A stretch of DNA of 64,000 nt from assembly GCA_016195325.1 (NCBI GenBank), contig JACPZX010000007.1, positions 1 through 64,000 of the forward strand. The letters run 5' to 3'. The notes under the pieces were generated by a model, which was not told the DNA's origin, searched no databases, and saw nothing but the letters and a program-made list of their open reading frames with translations. Shown piece after piece: positions 19,866-28,696 of the stretch (its first letter is position 1; each line of letters starts with the position of its first letter). The stretch comes from Acidobacteriota bacterium (GTDB lineage Bacteria; Acidobacteriota; Polarisedimenticolia; JACPZX01). Both the position numbers and the translations under genes were made by a program.

Positions 19866-22610
19866 TCACGGGCACGCGCCGCTCGCGCGCGGCGATCCAG
19901 CGCTCGTCAGGCCGTAGCCGCCGGCGCCGCACGCGTTCTCCGCGCGGACGAGATACCAGAACGCCATGCCGCCCGGCGGGACGGCGGAGTCGGCAAGCGA
20001 CGTGGCCACTGTCCCCGTGCTCAGGCAGCTCTCGCCCGCGCCGCCGACCGGCAGCCCCGTGACGCCGCCGCGCAAGACCTGGTGGACCGTCGCGGAGCCC
20101 GCGGCCGGCGCCGCGGAGTTCCAGCCCAGCGTGATCCGATCGGCCGCGAAGGCGAGTCCCGTGACCTCGCCGGGTGCGGCGAAGACGCCCGGGTCGCTCG
20201 GGCGGCAGTCGGTCAGGTTGTTCGAGCCGTCGCCGTCGGCGTCGGCCGGCCCGAGCTGCGTCAGGTCGAAGCGGTACATCCCGCGGGCGTGCGTTCCCGC
20301 GAAGAGCTCACGCGTGGACGCGATGAGATCGAGATCGTGAACGACCACGCCGGGGAGGCCGCTGCCGAGCATGGACCAACGCCCGCCGAAGTCGTCGCTG
20401 ACTTCCACGCCGAGGTCGCTGCAGACGAAGATCCTCCCGCGATCGTCGGCCGCCGGGTCGGCGCTGACGCAGTTCAGCGGGACATCCGGGAGCCCGCCGC
20501 TGATGTCCGCCCACGCCGCTCCGTAGTCGGAGGTCCTGAAGATCCTCGGGAGCGGGGATCCGTCGCGGTATCCGGAGAACGTGACGAACGCGCCCCCGGT
20601 CGCGAAGGGATCGGCCTCGAGGCGCGTGACCCACTCGCTGCGGCCCGGAACGTCGATTTGCGTCCACAGCGCGCCGGCGTTCGTCGTCACCCACACGTTC
20701 CCGTCGTCGGTGCCGGCCCACAGTATGTTCGAGTCGATCCGCGAGACGGCGATCGTCGTGATCGTCCCCGCGACGGTGCTCGCGAGGTGCGAGGAGGCAG
20801 GGGCGCCGCCGCGGGCCTGGGAGGCGAGCGCCGGCGGCCCGTTCGTCAGATCGCCGCTGATCGCCGCCCAGCTCTGCGCGCCGTTCGTCGAGCGATAGAC
20901 GCGCGTGGTGCCCGTGTACAGTCGCTGCGACGTCGACGGATCGTGCGTGATCGGCGCGTTCCAGTTCCTGCGATCCGACGTGGCGATGCCCGAGACCGCG
21001 CCGGCAAACGTGTTGCCCCCGTTCGTCGAGCGGACAATCCCTCCGAACTGCGATTCGCAGTACACCCGCTTCGAGTCGAGCGGATCCACCTCGCACTGCA
21101 GGCCGTCCCCTCCGTTGACCATCGCCCAGTTCGACAGGCCGCCGGTCTTCGTCCGCACCGACCCGTTGTCCTGCAGCCCGCCGTACCGCGCGAGCGTGTT
21201 CGAGGGATCGATGCCGAGATCGTAGAACTGCGACACGGGGAGCGACGCGGCCTGCGTCCAGGTACCCCCTCCGTCCGCGCTTCGGTAGAAGCCGCCGTCG
21301 GTGGCCATGTAGAGCCGCCCCGGAAGGATCGCGAGATCGTGGTTGTCCACGTGGAGCCCCGACACGAAGTTCGTCCACGTGGCGCCGCCGTTCGTCGAAC
21401 GAGACCAGTAGACGTCGAGCACGTAGACCACCTGGGCGTCCGCAGGGTCCACGCGGATTTGACCGAAGTAGTAGCCCGCGCCGCCGAAGATCGACTGGGG
21501 CGGGCTCCCCGGCGTGTCGACGCGCCCCCAGCTCGAGCCGGCATCCGCCGTCCTGTAGACTCCCATCAGCGCGCCCGGGTCGTTGAGGTAGAGCGCATAA
21601 ACGGTCTGCGGGCTCGACGCGGCGATCGCGAGGCCGATGCGGCCGACGCTGCCGGAGGGGGCGGGGAGCCCGTTCGCGAGGCGGGCCCACGTGTCGCCGC
21701 CATCCACCGACTGCCAGATGCCGCTGTTGACGCCCCCGGCGATCCAATGCGTCGGGGTGCTGTAGTGCTCCCAGATCGCGGCGTAGATTCTCACGGGGTT
21801 CCCCGGATCGATCGCGACGTCGATGGCTCCCGCCGTCGGTGCGACGAAGAGGACCTGCGTCCAGCTCACGCCGCCATCGAGAGAGCGATAGACGCCGCGG
21901 TGGGTGTCGGGGACGTAGACTCCGCCCGCCGCGGCGACGAAGATCCTCTGCGGGTCCACCGGATCGATCGCGATCCGACCGATGCGGTGCGTGTCGGCGA
22001 GCCCCATCGGCTGCCACGTCGCGCCGCCGTCCGCCGTGCGGTAGACGCCGTCGCCGTCGTACGAGTACCCGGCGCCGTTCGCCTCGCCCGTTCCGACGTA
22101 GACGATGTTCGGGCTGGTCGGGTGCGCCGCGACGGCGCCCACCGGCAGAAGCGGCTGTCCGTCGAAGACGGGGGTCCACGTGGCGCCCTGATCGGTGGAC
22201 TCGACGACGCCCCCCGCCGCCGCCCCGGCCCAGATGTGGTTCGGATCGGTCGGGTCGACCGCGAGCGACGTCAGCCGGCCGCCGATGTTGGTGGGGCCGG
22301 CAAACGTCCACACTCCTGCGGCCGCCGTCGCGAGCGTGATTCCCGCGCTCGCTCCTCCCGCGCCGCGATCGTGGGAGCGCTTCCATCGGGCGAGGGCGCG
22401 CTCCCGGGCCTGCGCCGGAATCGGCTCACCCGACGACATCCGCTGCCCGATGAACCAGGCGCGGTCTGGGCGCTCGGGGTCGCGCTCTTCGGCCGGCCGG
22501 GTCGTGCCCTCCGTCGCCGGCGGGCGCGCGCACGAGAGGCCCAGGAGCGAGAGGACCAGGAGCCCCGACGCTCCGGCGCGACGTGCGGCACAGGCCAAAC
22601 CGGCGTTCAT
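19866..22610 (-). CDS. Exported VPS10/sortilin-like BNR-repeat protein
   Basis: The 914-residue protein has an N-terminal signal peptide with a Cys near its end (GLLVLSLLGLSCARP), possibly a lipoprotein although the lipobox is imperfect. The body contains more than ten BNR-type motifs (STDQGATWTP, RTADGGATWQP, SVDGGDTWAR, RSTNGGNTFAG) that form ten-bladed sortilin-like propellers. A calcium-binding-like DADGDGSNN segment and a fibronectin-like C-terminal module ending in GACP follow. Related exported proteins are common in Acidobacteriota and Myxococcota; function is unknown, perhaps surface binding. The same C-terminal style recurs in the di-haem protein at 33084-35726. Confidence 0.8.
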   Translation of the reverse strand: MNAGLACAARRAGASGLLVLSLLGLSCARPPATEGTTRPAEERDPERPDRAWFIGQRMSSGEPIPAQARERALARWKRSHDRGAGGASAGITLATAAAGVWTFAGPTNIGGRLTSLAVDPTDPNHIWAGAAAGGVVESTDQGATWTPVFDGQPLLPVGAVAAHPTSPNIVYVGTGEANGAGYSYDGDGVYRTADGGATWQPMGLADTHRIGRIAIDPVDPQRIFVAAAGGVYVPDTHRGVYRSLDGGVSWTQVLFVAPTAGAIDVAIDPGNPVRIYAAIWEHYSTPTHWIAGGVNSGIWQSVDGGDTWARLANGLPAPSGSVGRIGLAIAASSPQTVYALYLNDPGALMGVYRTADAGSSWGRVDTPGSPPQSIFGGAGYYFGQIRVDPADAQVVYVLDVYWSRSTNGGATWTNFVSGLHVDNHDLAILPGRLYMATDGGFYRSADGGGTWTQAASLPVSQFYDLGIDPSNTLARYGGLQDNGSVRTKTGGLSNWAMVNGGDGLQCEVDPLDSKRVYCESQFGGIVRSTNGGNTFAGAVSGIATSDRRNWNAPITHDPSTSQRLYTGTTRVYRSTNGAQSWAAISGDLTNGPPALASQARGGAPASSHLASTVAGTITTIAVSRIDSNILWAGTDDGNVWVTTNAGALWTQIDVPGRSEWVTRLEADPFATGGAFVTFSGYRDGSPLPRIFRTSDYGAAWADISGGLPDVPLNCVSADPAADDRGRIFVCSDLGVEVSDDFGGRWSMLGSGLPGVVVHDLDLIASTRELFAGTHARGMYRFDLTQLGPADADGDGSNNLTDCRPSDPGVFAAPGEVTGLAFAADRITLGWNSAAPAAGSATVHQVLRGGVTGLPVGGAGESCLSTGTVATSLADSAVPPGGMAFWYLVRAENACGAGGYGLTSAGSPRASGACP

Positions 22611-22647
22611 GGCACCCCGAACTTACGGCGAACGTCCGTCCTCAAAC

Positions 22648-22680
22648 TTGAAATTCGAGCGGTCACCGCTCGATTTTCAA
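22648..22680. repeat. Near-perfect 33-bp palindrome at the ABC-F stop codon
   Basis: TTGAAATTCGAGCGGT (22648-22663) and ACCGCTCGATTTTCAA (22665-22680) pair at 15 of 16 positions around one base. It covers the ABC-F stop and lies 38 bp upstream of the VPS10-like start. Its core GAGCG...CGCTC and single-base spacer resemble the palindrome at 25732-25762 on the far side of the DUF4143 gene. Confidence 0.75.
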
Positions 22681-24494
22681 GGTTCCGCCATCCCCCGCTG
22701 CTTTTCCTCGAGCTCCGCCCAGCGGGAGTAGAGGCGATCGACCTCGGCCTGGGCAGCGTCGAGATCCTTGAAGCGCTCCAGGAGCTGGGCGGCGTCGGCG
22801 GCGATCGACGGGTCCTCCGCGCGCGATTTCGCCCCGGCGACGCGCCCCTCGGCGGCAAGGACCGCCGTCTCGATCCCGGCCCACTCGCGCTGCTCGAGGT
22901 AGCTGAGCTTCCGGGCGGCGGGGCGGGGCGTTTTCGGCGCGGCCGAGCGCGCCGACTCCCTCCTGGTGAGGGGGGTCGCCCGGCTCGTCTCCCACTGGTC
23001 GTAGTCGGCGTAGTGCCGCGCCCCGCCGCGCCCGTCGAGGGCGACAATCTGCGTCGAGACGCGATCGAGGAGGTGCCGGTCGTGGCTCACGAGGACGAGC
23101 GCGCCGGGGAACTCCAGGAGCGATTCCTCCAGGACCTCGAGCGCGGGGATGTCGAGGTCGTTCGTGGGCTCGTCGAGGACGAGGAGGTCGGCAGGCTGGA
23201 GCATCATCCGCGCGAGGACGATGCGCGCGCGCTCGCCTCCTGAAAGGCTCGAGACGCGCGTCTCGAGCTGCTCGGGGCGGAAGAGGAAGCGCTTCGCCCA
23301 CGCCGCGACGTGGAGCGGCCGGTCTCGGTAGATCACCCCGTCTCCCTCCGGGGCCAGCGCGCGCTTGAGCGAGAGCGTCGGGTCGAGCGACGCCCGAGTC
23401 TGATCGAAATAGACGACGCGGAGCATCTCCGCGCGCTCGATCTTTCCGGCGGCGGGCTCGATCTCCCCGACGATCGCTCGCAGCAGCGTCGTCTTGCCCG
23501 ATCCGTTCGGTCCGATGACGCCGCACCGCGTCCCCGGCGCGAGAAGCATGTCGAGGTTTTCGATGATCGTCGTCTCGCCGAAGGCGATCCGTATCCCCTC
23601 GCCCGACCAGAGTCGGCGCGACCTCCGTCCGGACGCCGTGAACTCGATCCCGGCGCTCGAGACGGCGCTCCGCGCGCGGCTCCCGGAGAGCTCCTCGATG
23701 GCCGCCTCTGCGGTCTGGATCCGCGCCTTCGACTTGCGCGTGCGGGCCTTCGCCCCGCGGCGCAGCCACGCGACCTCGCGGCGCACGAGGCCGGCGAGCG
23801 TCTCCTCGTACGCCGCCTGATTCTTCAGCACGGCGTCGCGCGCCTCGAGGAAGTCCGAGAAAGCGCCGTCCGCATAGAAGAGTCCCGAGGCGTGCAGCCG
23901 GTTGATCTCGAGGACCCGCCGCGCGACGCGCTCGAGGAAGTAGCGGTCGTGGCTTATCGCGACGAAGGCGCTCGCCTCGTCCTTCAGCACCGACTCGAGC
24001 CAGAGGATGGAGTCGATGTCCAGGTGGTTGGTCGGCTCGTCGAGGAGGAGGACGTCGGGGGAGTGGGCCAGCTCGCGCGCGATGGCGAGGCGGGCGCGCC
24101 ACCCGCCCGAGAGGACGTCGGCCGGGACGTCCGGGTCGGTGAAGCCGACCTTGCCGAGGGCGAGGGCGACGCGCTGCTCCCTCTCGTGGTCCTCGAGCCA
24201 TCTGTCCGCGGCGAGCCCCTCGGCCACGACGGCGGCCGCTGTCGCCCCCGGCGTGAAGACCGGCGTCTGGGGCACGAATCCGATGCGGACGTTTTTCCGG
24301 CGCGTGCACGTCCCCGAGTCGGGGGTCTCGAGGCCGCCGAGAATCCTGAGCAGCGTCGATTTCCCCGCGCCGTTCGGCCCGACGAAACCGACGTGGTCGC
24401 CCTCGTGGAGGGAAAAGGTCAGCCCTTCGAAGAGCGGAGGTCCGCCGAACGACTTGGTGACGCCTTCGCACGCGAGGAGGACGGGTCGGGCCAT
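22677..24494 (-). CDS. ABC-F family ATPase (Uup-like)
   Basis: This 605-residue soluble protein has two complete ABC modules: first Walker A GPNGAGKST, signature LSGGWRAR, Walker B VLLLDEPTNHLD; second GPNGSGKTT, signature LSGGERAR, LLVLDEPTNDLD. An Arg/Lys-rich linker (RREVAWLRRGAKARTRKSK) typical of ribosome-binding ABC-F proteins lies between them. The C-terminal 80 residues form a predicted coiled coil (LSYLEQREWAGIE onward), as in Uup. Family members act on ribosomes or DNA-associated processes; no transmembrane partner is expected. ATG 24494 is the first start that aligns with family N-termini. It lies 28 bp after the DUF4143 gene, probably in the same transcript. Confidence 0.9.
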   Translation of the reverse strand: MARPVLLACEGVTKSFGGPPLFEGLTFSLHEGDHVGFVGPNGAGKSTLLRILGGLETPDSGTCTRRKNVRIGFVPQTPVFTPGATAAAVVAEGLAADRWLEDHEREQRVALALGKVGFTDPDVPADVLSGGWRARLAIARELAHSPDVLLLDEPTNHLDIDSILWLESVLKDEASAFVAISHDRYFLERVARRVLEINRLHASGLFYADGAFSDFLEARDAVLKNQAAYEETLAGLVRREVAWLRRGAKARTRKSKARIQTAEAAIEELSGSRARSAVSSAGIEFTASGRRSRRLWSGEGIRIAFGETTIIENLDMLLAPGTRCGVIGPNGSGKTTLLRAIVGEIEPAAGKIERAEMLRVVYFDQTRASLDPTLSLKRALAPEGDGVIYRDRPLHVAAWAKRFLFRPEQLETRVSSLSGGERARIVLARMMLQPADLLVLDEPTNDLDIPALEVLEESLLEFPGALVLVSHDRHLLDRVSTQIVALDGRGGARHYADYDQWETSRATPLTRRESARSAAPKTPRPAARKLSYLEQREWAGIETAVLAAEGRVAGAKSRAEDPSIAADAAQLLERFKDLDAAQAEVDRLYSRWAELEEKQRGMAEP

Positions 24495-24522
24495 GGGGGG
24501 CGGCAGTGTACATGACGGCGCC

Positions 24523-25728
24523 CTAGGAACGATGGCGACGCGGCGTCTTCCCGGATGACCTCGAGCCGCGCGTGAATGCCTTCGAGAGCTTCGAGCGCAG
24601 GTCGCGGATTCCAATCACTTCGGCCCAGTCGTCGACGGGGTAGGAATCCGGTCCGGGGGACACGATGAAGGCCCGATCGAGCTTCAGATCCTGTCTCGCC
24701 GTCCTCAGCGACTTTGTGACCGACGGGGCGTCCGCGTACTTGAACTCGATGCCGAGACGCCTGCCTCCCGGGAACACGAGGAGATCCAGCCCCGCCCCGG
24801 ACTGCGCCGACCAGAAGTATGCGTCGCGATCGCCGATGACCTTCAGGGCTTCCTCCAGCGCGAACCCCTCCCATGACGCCCCGAGCTTGGGGTGGGCCTC
24901 GAGCGCCGGAAACGACGGGATGCCCAGGAGCGAGTGCAGTAGGCCGCTGTCTCGCAGGTAGACTTTCGGAGACTTCACCTGACGCTTCCCGAGGTTCTCG
25001 AACCACGGTGGAAGCTGTCGCATGACAAGAGCCCCAGTCAGGATGTCCAAGTGGCGCCTCACGGTCGTGTGCGCCTCGCCGAGAGATCGACCGATCTCGG
25101 AAGCGTTCCAGATCTGCCCGTGGTAGTGCGCTGCCATGCTCCAGAAGCGGTGCAGCGCGGCCGGCGCCACCTGCACGCCGAACCGCCGCAGGTCCCGCTC
25201 GAGAAAGGTCTGGATGAAGTCGTCGCGCCACTGCCGGCTCTGGTCGTCCGACCGAGCGAGGAACGAGCGAGGGAAGCCGCCGCGCCACCACAGTCGTCGC
25301 AACGCGCCGGCCCCCGTCTCGTCGAGATCGAACCCCCCCATGTGGACATGAGCCACCCTCCCGGCCAGGGACTCCGTGACACCGCGCACGAGATCGGGCG
25401 ACGCGCTACCGAGAACCAGGAATCGCGCGGGGAGCGGTTGTCGATCCGCCAGGACGCGCAGGATCGGGAAGAGCTCTGGCTGGAGCTGCGCTTCGTCCAG
25501 GATCACGAAGCCGCGCAGCGGCTCGAGGGCGGTCATCGGCTGGGCGAGGCGGTCTCGATCCCTGGGGTTCTCGAGATCGAAGAACTCCGAGGCTCGGCGC
25601 CGTGCGAGCTGAAGGGCCAGGGTCGTCTTCCCGCACTGCCTCGGGCCGAGGATCATCACGACAGGGTTCGCGCGGAACAGTCGCTCGATTCGATCGAGGA
25701 GGGCGGATCGCGCGAGCCGCTTGATCAT
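24523..25728 (-). CDS. AAA-type ATPase with C-terminal DUF4143 domain (copy 2)
   Basis: The 401-residue protein has Walker A GPRQCGKTTL, Walker B GFVILDEAQ and sensor LVLGSASPDL. The C-terminal DUF4143 part shows LDLLVFPGGRRLGIEFKY, again an acidic D plus E-x-K arrangement. It differs clearly from copies 1 and 3, so the three are not recent duplicates. The start codon lies only 3 bp from a perfect 31-bp palindrome. It is divergent from kinase 3 and probably co-transcribed with the ABC-F gene. Function unknown. Confidence 0.85.
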   Translation of the reverse strand: MIKRLARSALLDRIERLFRANPVVMILGPRQCGKTTLALQLARRRASEFFDLENPRDRDRLAQPMTALEPLRGFVILDEAQLQPELFPILRVLADRQPLPARFLVLGSASPDLVRGVTESLAGRVAHVHMGGFDLDETGAGALRRLWWRGGFPRSFLARSDDQSRQWRDDFIQTFLERDLRRFGVQVAPAALHRFWSMAAHYHGQIWNASEIGRSLGEAHTTVRRHLDILTGALVMRQLPPWFENLGKRQVKSPKVYLRDSGLLHSLLGIPSFPALEAHPKLGASWEGFALEEALKVIGDRDAYFWSAQSGAGLDLLVFPGGRRLGIEFKYADAPSVTKSLRTARQDLKLDRAFIVSPGPDSYPVDDWAEVIGIRDLRSKLSKAFTRGSRSSGKTPRRHRS

Positions 25729-25731
25729 GGA

Positions 25732-25762
25732 TGCATTTTGAGCGACCGTCGCTCAAAATGCA
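25732..25762. repeat. Perfect 31-bp palindrome upstream of DUF4143 ATPase 2
   Basis: TGCATTTTGAGCGAC (25732-25746) and GTCGCTCAAAATGCA (25748-25762) pair at all 15 positions around one base. It lies in the 87-bp divergent region between the ATPase and kinase 3, so an operator serving both promoters is possible. Confidence 0.8.
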
Positions 25763-25815
25763 AACCGTTCGACCGCCGTCCCCCGCTCGGCGATTCGCTG
25801 GTATCCTCCGCGGCG

Positions 25816-28551
25816 ATGGATGTGAAGCCCGGCACCCGTCTCGGTCTCTACGAGGTCGTCGCGCCCCTCGGCGCGGGCGGCATGGGCGAGGTGTACCGCG
25901 CGACCGACGCTCGTCTCGGCCGGGAGGTCGCCCTCAAGATGCTCCCCGAGGCCTTTTCCGCCGAGCCCGAGAGGCTGGCGCGCCTTGAGCGGGAGGCGAG
26001 GCTCCTCGCCTCGTTGAACCACCCGGGCATCGCGCACCTCTACGGTTTCGAGACCGCGACCCTCGACGACGGGCGGAGCGTCCACTTCCTCGTCATGGAG
26101 CTGGCGGCGGGGGAGGATCTCCTCGAGCGCCTCAAGCGCGGGGCGATCCCGGTCCACGACGCGCTCGAGATCGCGAAGCAGATCGCGGAAGGCCTCGAGG
26201 CGGCGCACGAGAACGGGATCGTCCACCGCGATCTCAAGCCCGCCAACATCAGGGTGACGCCGGACGGGAAGGTGAAGGTCCTCGACTTCGGCCTCGCGAA
26301 AGCGTACGCGAGCGACCCGGGGGGCGGCCGCGGAGGCTCGGGCGATCTGTCGCAGTCCCCGACGCTCGCGCTCGCCGGGACGATGGCCGGCGTGATCCTC
26401 GGGACGGCGGCGTACATGTCCCCCGAGCAGGCGCGCGGGAAAGCGGTCGACAAGCGGGCGGACATCTGGGCCTTCGGCGTGGTCCTCATCGAGATGCTGA
26501 CGGGGAAACGACTCTTCTCGGGGGAGACGGTCAGCGACACCCTCGCCGCCGTCCTCACACGCGATCCCGATTTCGGCGCGCTCCCCGCCGCGACGCCGCC
26601 GGCGATCCGGCGCCTCCTGCGACGCTGCCTTCAGCGGAACCCGAACGATCGCCTCCACGACATCGCCGACGCGCGGATCGTTCTCGACGACGCACTCCGC
26701 GGCGCGCCGGACGAGGCGATCGTCGCGGGCGCGCCCGGCCGGCTCCCGCGGACCGCATGGATGATCGCCGCCGGCCTCGCCGTCGCCCTCGGCATCGGGG
26801 CCGCCGCGGGGTGGATGCTCAGGCGGCCCGCGACGTCCGATGCCGCGCCCGGCGCGCGGTGGACGCTCGCGATCCCCGACGGCCTGACGCTGTCGACCAC
26901 CGAGTCCCCTCAGATCGCGATGTCCGAGGACGGGAGGATCCAGGTCGCCGTCGTGATCGGCCCGGACTCCATCCCGCGACTCCTCATTCGCGATCGCGAC
27001 GAGTTCGAGCCCAGAGTCCTCGCGGAGTCGGAGCACGCGTCCTGTCCCTTCCTGTCTCCCGACGGCGAGTGGATCGCTTTCACGCGCGACGCCGCTCTGT
27101 TCAAGATCTCCACCGGGGGAGGGCCGCCGGTCCGGCTGACGAAGACTTCGGGGCAGTTCCGCGGCGGCACGTGGAGCCGCGACGGCTTCATCTATCTCGC
27201 CCGGGACTCGAACACGGCGCTCGTGCGCGTTCCGGCGAGCGGCGGGGACGACGCCCGGGAGGTGACCCGGCTCGATGACGGGCGCGACGAGCGCACGCAT
27301 CGATGGCCCCACGCCCTCCCCGACGGCAGCGCGGTTCTCTTCACGTGCGACACGCAGGCGTCGAGCGAGTTCTACGACGACGCCCGCATCGAGGCGGTGC
27401 GGCCAGCGACCGGGGAGCGCAAGGTGATCCTCGAGGGATCGAGTGAAGCGTGGTACGCCCCGGGCGGCTACCTCCTCTTCGCGCGCGGGGGATCCATCTT
27501 CGCCGTGCCGTTTGACCTCCGATCGCTGGAGGTGCGGGGGACCCCGGCTCAAGTGGCGCAGGGGGTCGCGACCGACGTCTCCACCGGGGCGGTGCAGTTT
27601 GCCGCAGCGCAGAGCGGGGTCGCGACGTGGATACCGGGGATTGCGGTCCTCTCGTACGGGGTCGTCTGGATCGATCGGAAAGGCACCGAGACGATTGTGC
27701 CCCTCCCTCCCGCCCCGTACAGCCAGCTCGCCCTCTCGCCCGACGGCCACCGGCTGGCGCTCGTCGGCGGTCAGGGAGGCGTCTCGGACCTCTGGGTCGC
27801 GGATCTCGATCGCGGCGGGATCACACGCCTCACCTTCGGCGAGTTCATCGTCGGCCCGGTCTGGAGCCCGGACGGCTCGCGCGTCGCGTTCGGCCTGCGG
27901 CTCCAGAAGCGGAACGACAATGCGTGGCGGATCGAGTGGAAGCCGGCGGACGGAAGCCGCGACGCGGAGGTGCTGTTCGAAGGGTCCCGGATCCATGTTC
28001 CGACTTCCTTCTCCCTCGACGGACGGACCCTTCTCTTCGACGCGGTGTCGAAGGACGCCGTGACGAAGGACATCCTTGCGCTCGAGATGGGCGGAACCCA
28101 CGCTTCCCGCCCGATCGTGGCCGGGCCCTTTCAGAAAAACGCGGGGGTGATCTCGCCCGACGGCCGGTGGCTGGCCTACGTCTCCGACGAGGGGGGACAG
28201 CCAAGCGTCTTCGTGCGTCCGTTTCCCGGCGGGGACGGCCGGTGGCAGATCTCGACGCCTCTCGGCGACGAGCCCCGATGGGGCCGGGACAGCCGGGAGC
28301 TTTTCTACCGAGCCGACGGGGTGATCTACCGGGTGCCGGTCGAGACCGCCCGGGGCTTCTCGGCCGGCCGGCCCGAGCGGTTCGTGGATCGCGTGGCCAA
28401 GGGGATCGTGCCGTACACGTACTCGATCGCCGGCGACGGCACCCGAATACTCACCTTCCGGACCCCGAAGGAGGGCGGGTCGGTGCGCACGATCTACTTC
28501 GATGCGGGGTTCGCCGCGCGGATCGGCGCCCTCGCGGGGGAGAGGAAGTAG
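25816..28551 (+). CDS. Transmembrane serine/threonine kinase with PD40/TolB propeller (kinase 3)
   Basis: The 911-residue protein starts at ATG 25816. Kinase motifs: GAGGMGEVY, Lys41 (VALKM), HRDLKPAN (Asp139), DFGLAK, MSPEQ. One membrane helix lies near MIAAGLAVALGIGAAAGWML, followed by an extracytoplasmic propeller with LSPDGEWIAFT, LSPDGHRLALV, WSPDGSRVAF and ISPDGRWLAYVSDE blades. No Shine-Dalgarno is seen; TATCCT (25802-25807) lies 8 nt before the ATG, so the mRNA may be leaderless. The gene is divergent from the DUF4143 ATPase across a palindrome. Substrates are unknown. Confidence 0.88.
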   Translation: MDVKPGTRLGLYEVVAPLGAGGMGEVYRATDARLGREVALKMLPEAFSAEPERLARLEREARLLASLNHPGIAHLYGFETATLDDGRSVHFLVMELAAGEDLLERLKRGAIPVHDALEIAKQIAEGLEAAHENGIVHRDLKPANIRVTPDGKVKVLDFGLAKAYASDPGGGRGGSGDLSQSPTLALAGTMAGVILGTAAYMSPEQARGKAVDKRADIWAFGVVLIEMLTGKRLFSGETVSDTLAAVLTRDPDFGALPAATPPAIRRLLRRCLQRNPNDRLHDIADARIVLDDALRGAPDEAIVAGAPGRLPRTAWMIAAGLAVALGIGAAAGWMLRRPATSDAAPGARWTLAIPDGLTLSTTESPQIAMSEDGRIQVAVVIGPDSIPRLLIRDRDEFEPRVLAESEHASCPFLSPDGEWIAFTRDAALFKISTGGGPPVRLTKTSGQFRGGTWSRDGFIYLARDSNTALVRVPASGGDDAREVTRLDDGRDERTHRWPHALPDGSAVLFTCDTQASSEFYDDARIEAVRPATGERKVILEGSSEAWYAPGGYLLFARGGSIFAVPFDLRSLEVRGTPAQVAQGVATDVSTGAVQFAAAQSGVATWIPGIAVLSYGVVWIDRKGTETIVPLPPAPYSQLALSPDGHRLALVGGQGGVSDLWVADLDRGGITRLTFGEFIVGPVWSPDGSRVAFGLRLQKRNDNAWRIEWKPADGSRDAEVLFEGSRIHVPTSFSLDGRTLLFDAVSKDAVTKDILALEMGGTHASRPIVAGPFQKNAGVISPDGRWLAYVSDEGGQPSVFVRPFPGGDGRWQISTPLGDEPRWGRDSRELFYRADGVIYRVPVETARGFSAGRPERFVDRVAKGIVPYTYSIAGDGTRILTFRTPKEGGSVRTIYFDAGFAARIGALAGERK

Positions 28552-28631
28552 CGGGCCGGGCCGAATCAAGAAAGCGCTGCCAGGAGGGTCAATCGTTCCG
28601 CCCATCCCACGGCCGGACGGCGTGGAACCTG

Positions 28632-28660
28632 TTGCCGCGGGCGCCCCTTGGGCGTATCGT
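28632..28660 (+). promoter_or_regulatory. Sigma70-type promoter of the haloperoxidase gene
   Basis: TTGCCG (28632-28637) and TATCGT (28655-28660) are 17 bp apart. They are followed by AGGAGG (28682-28687) and the ATG at 28697. Confidence 0.5.
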
Positions 28661-28696
28661 CAGGGCTCACATCCATCCCGCAGGAGGAGTGTCTTC

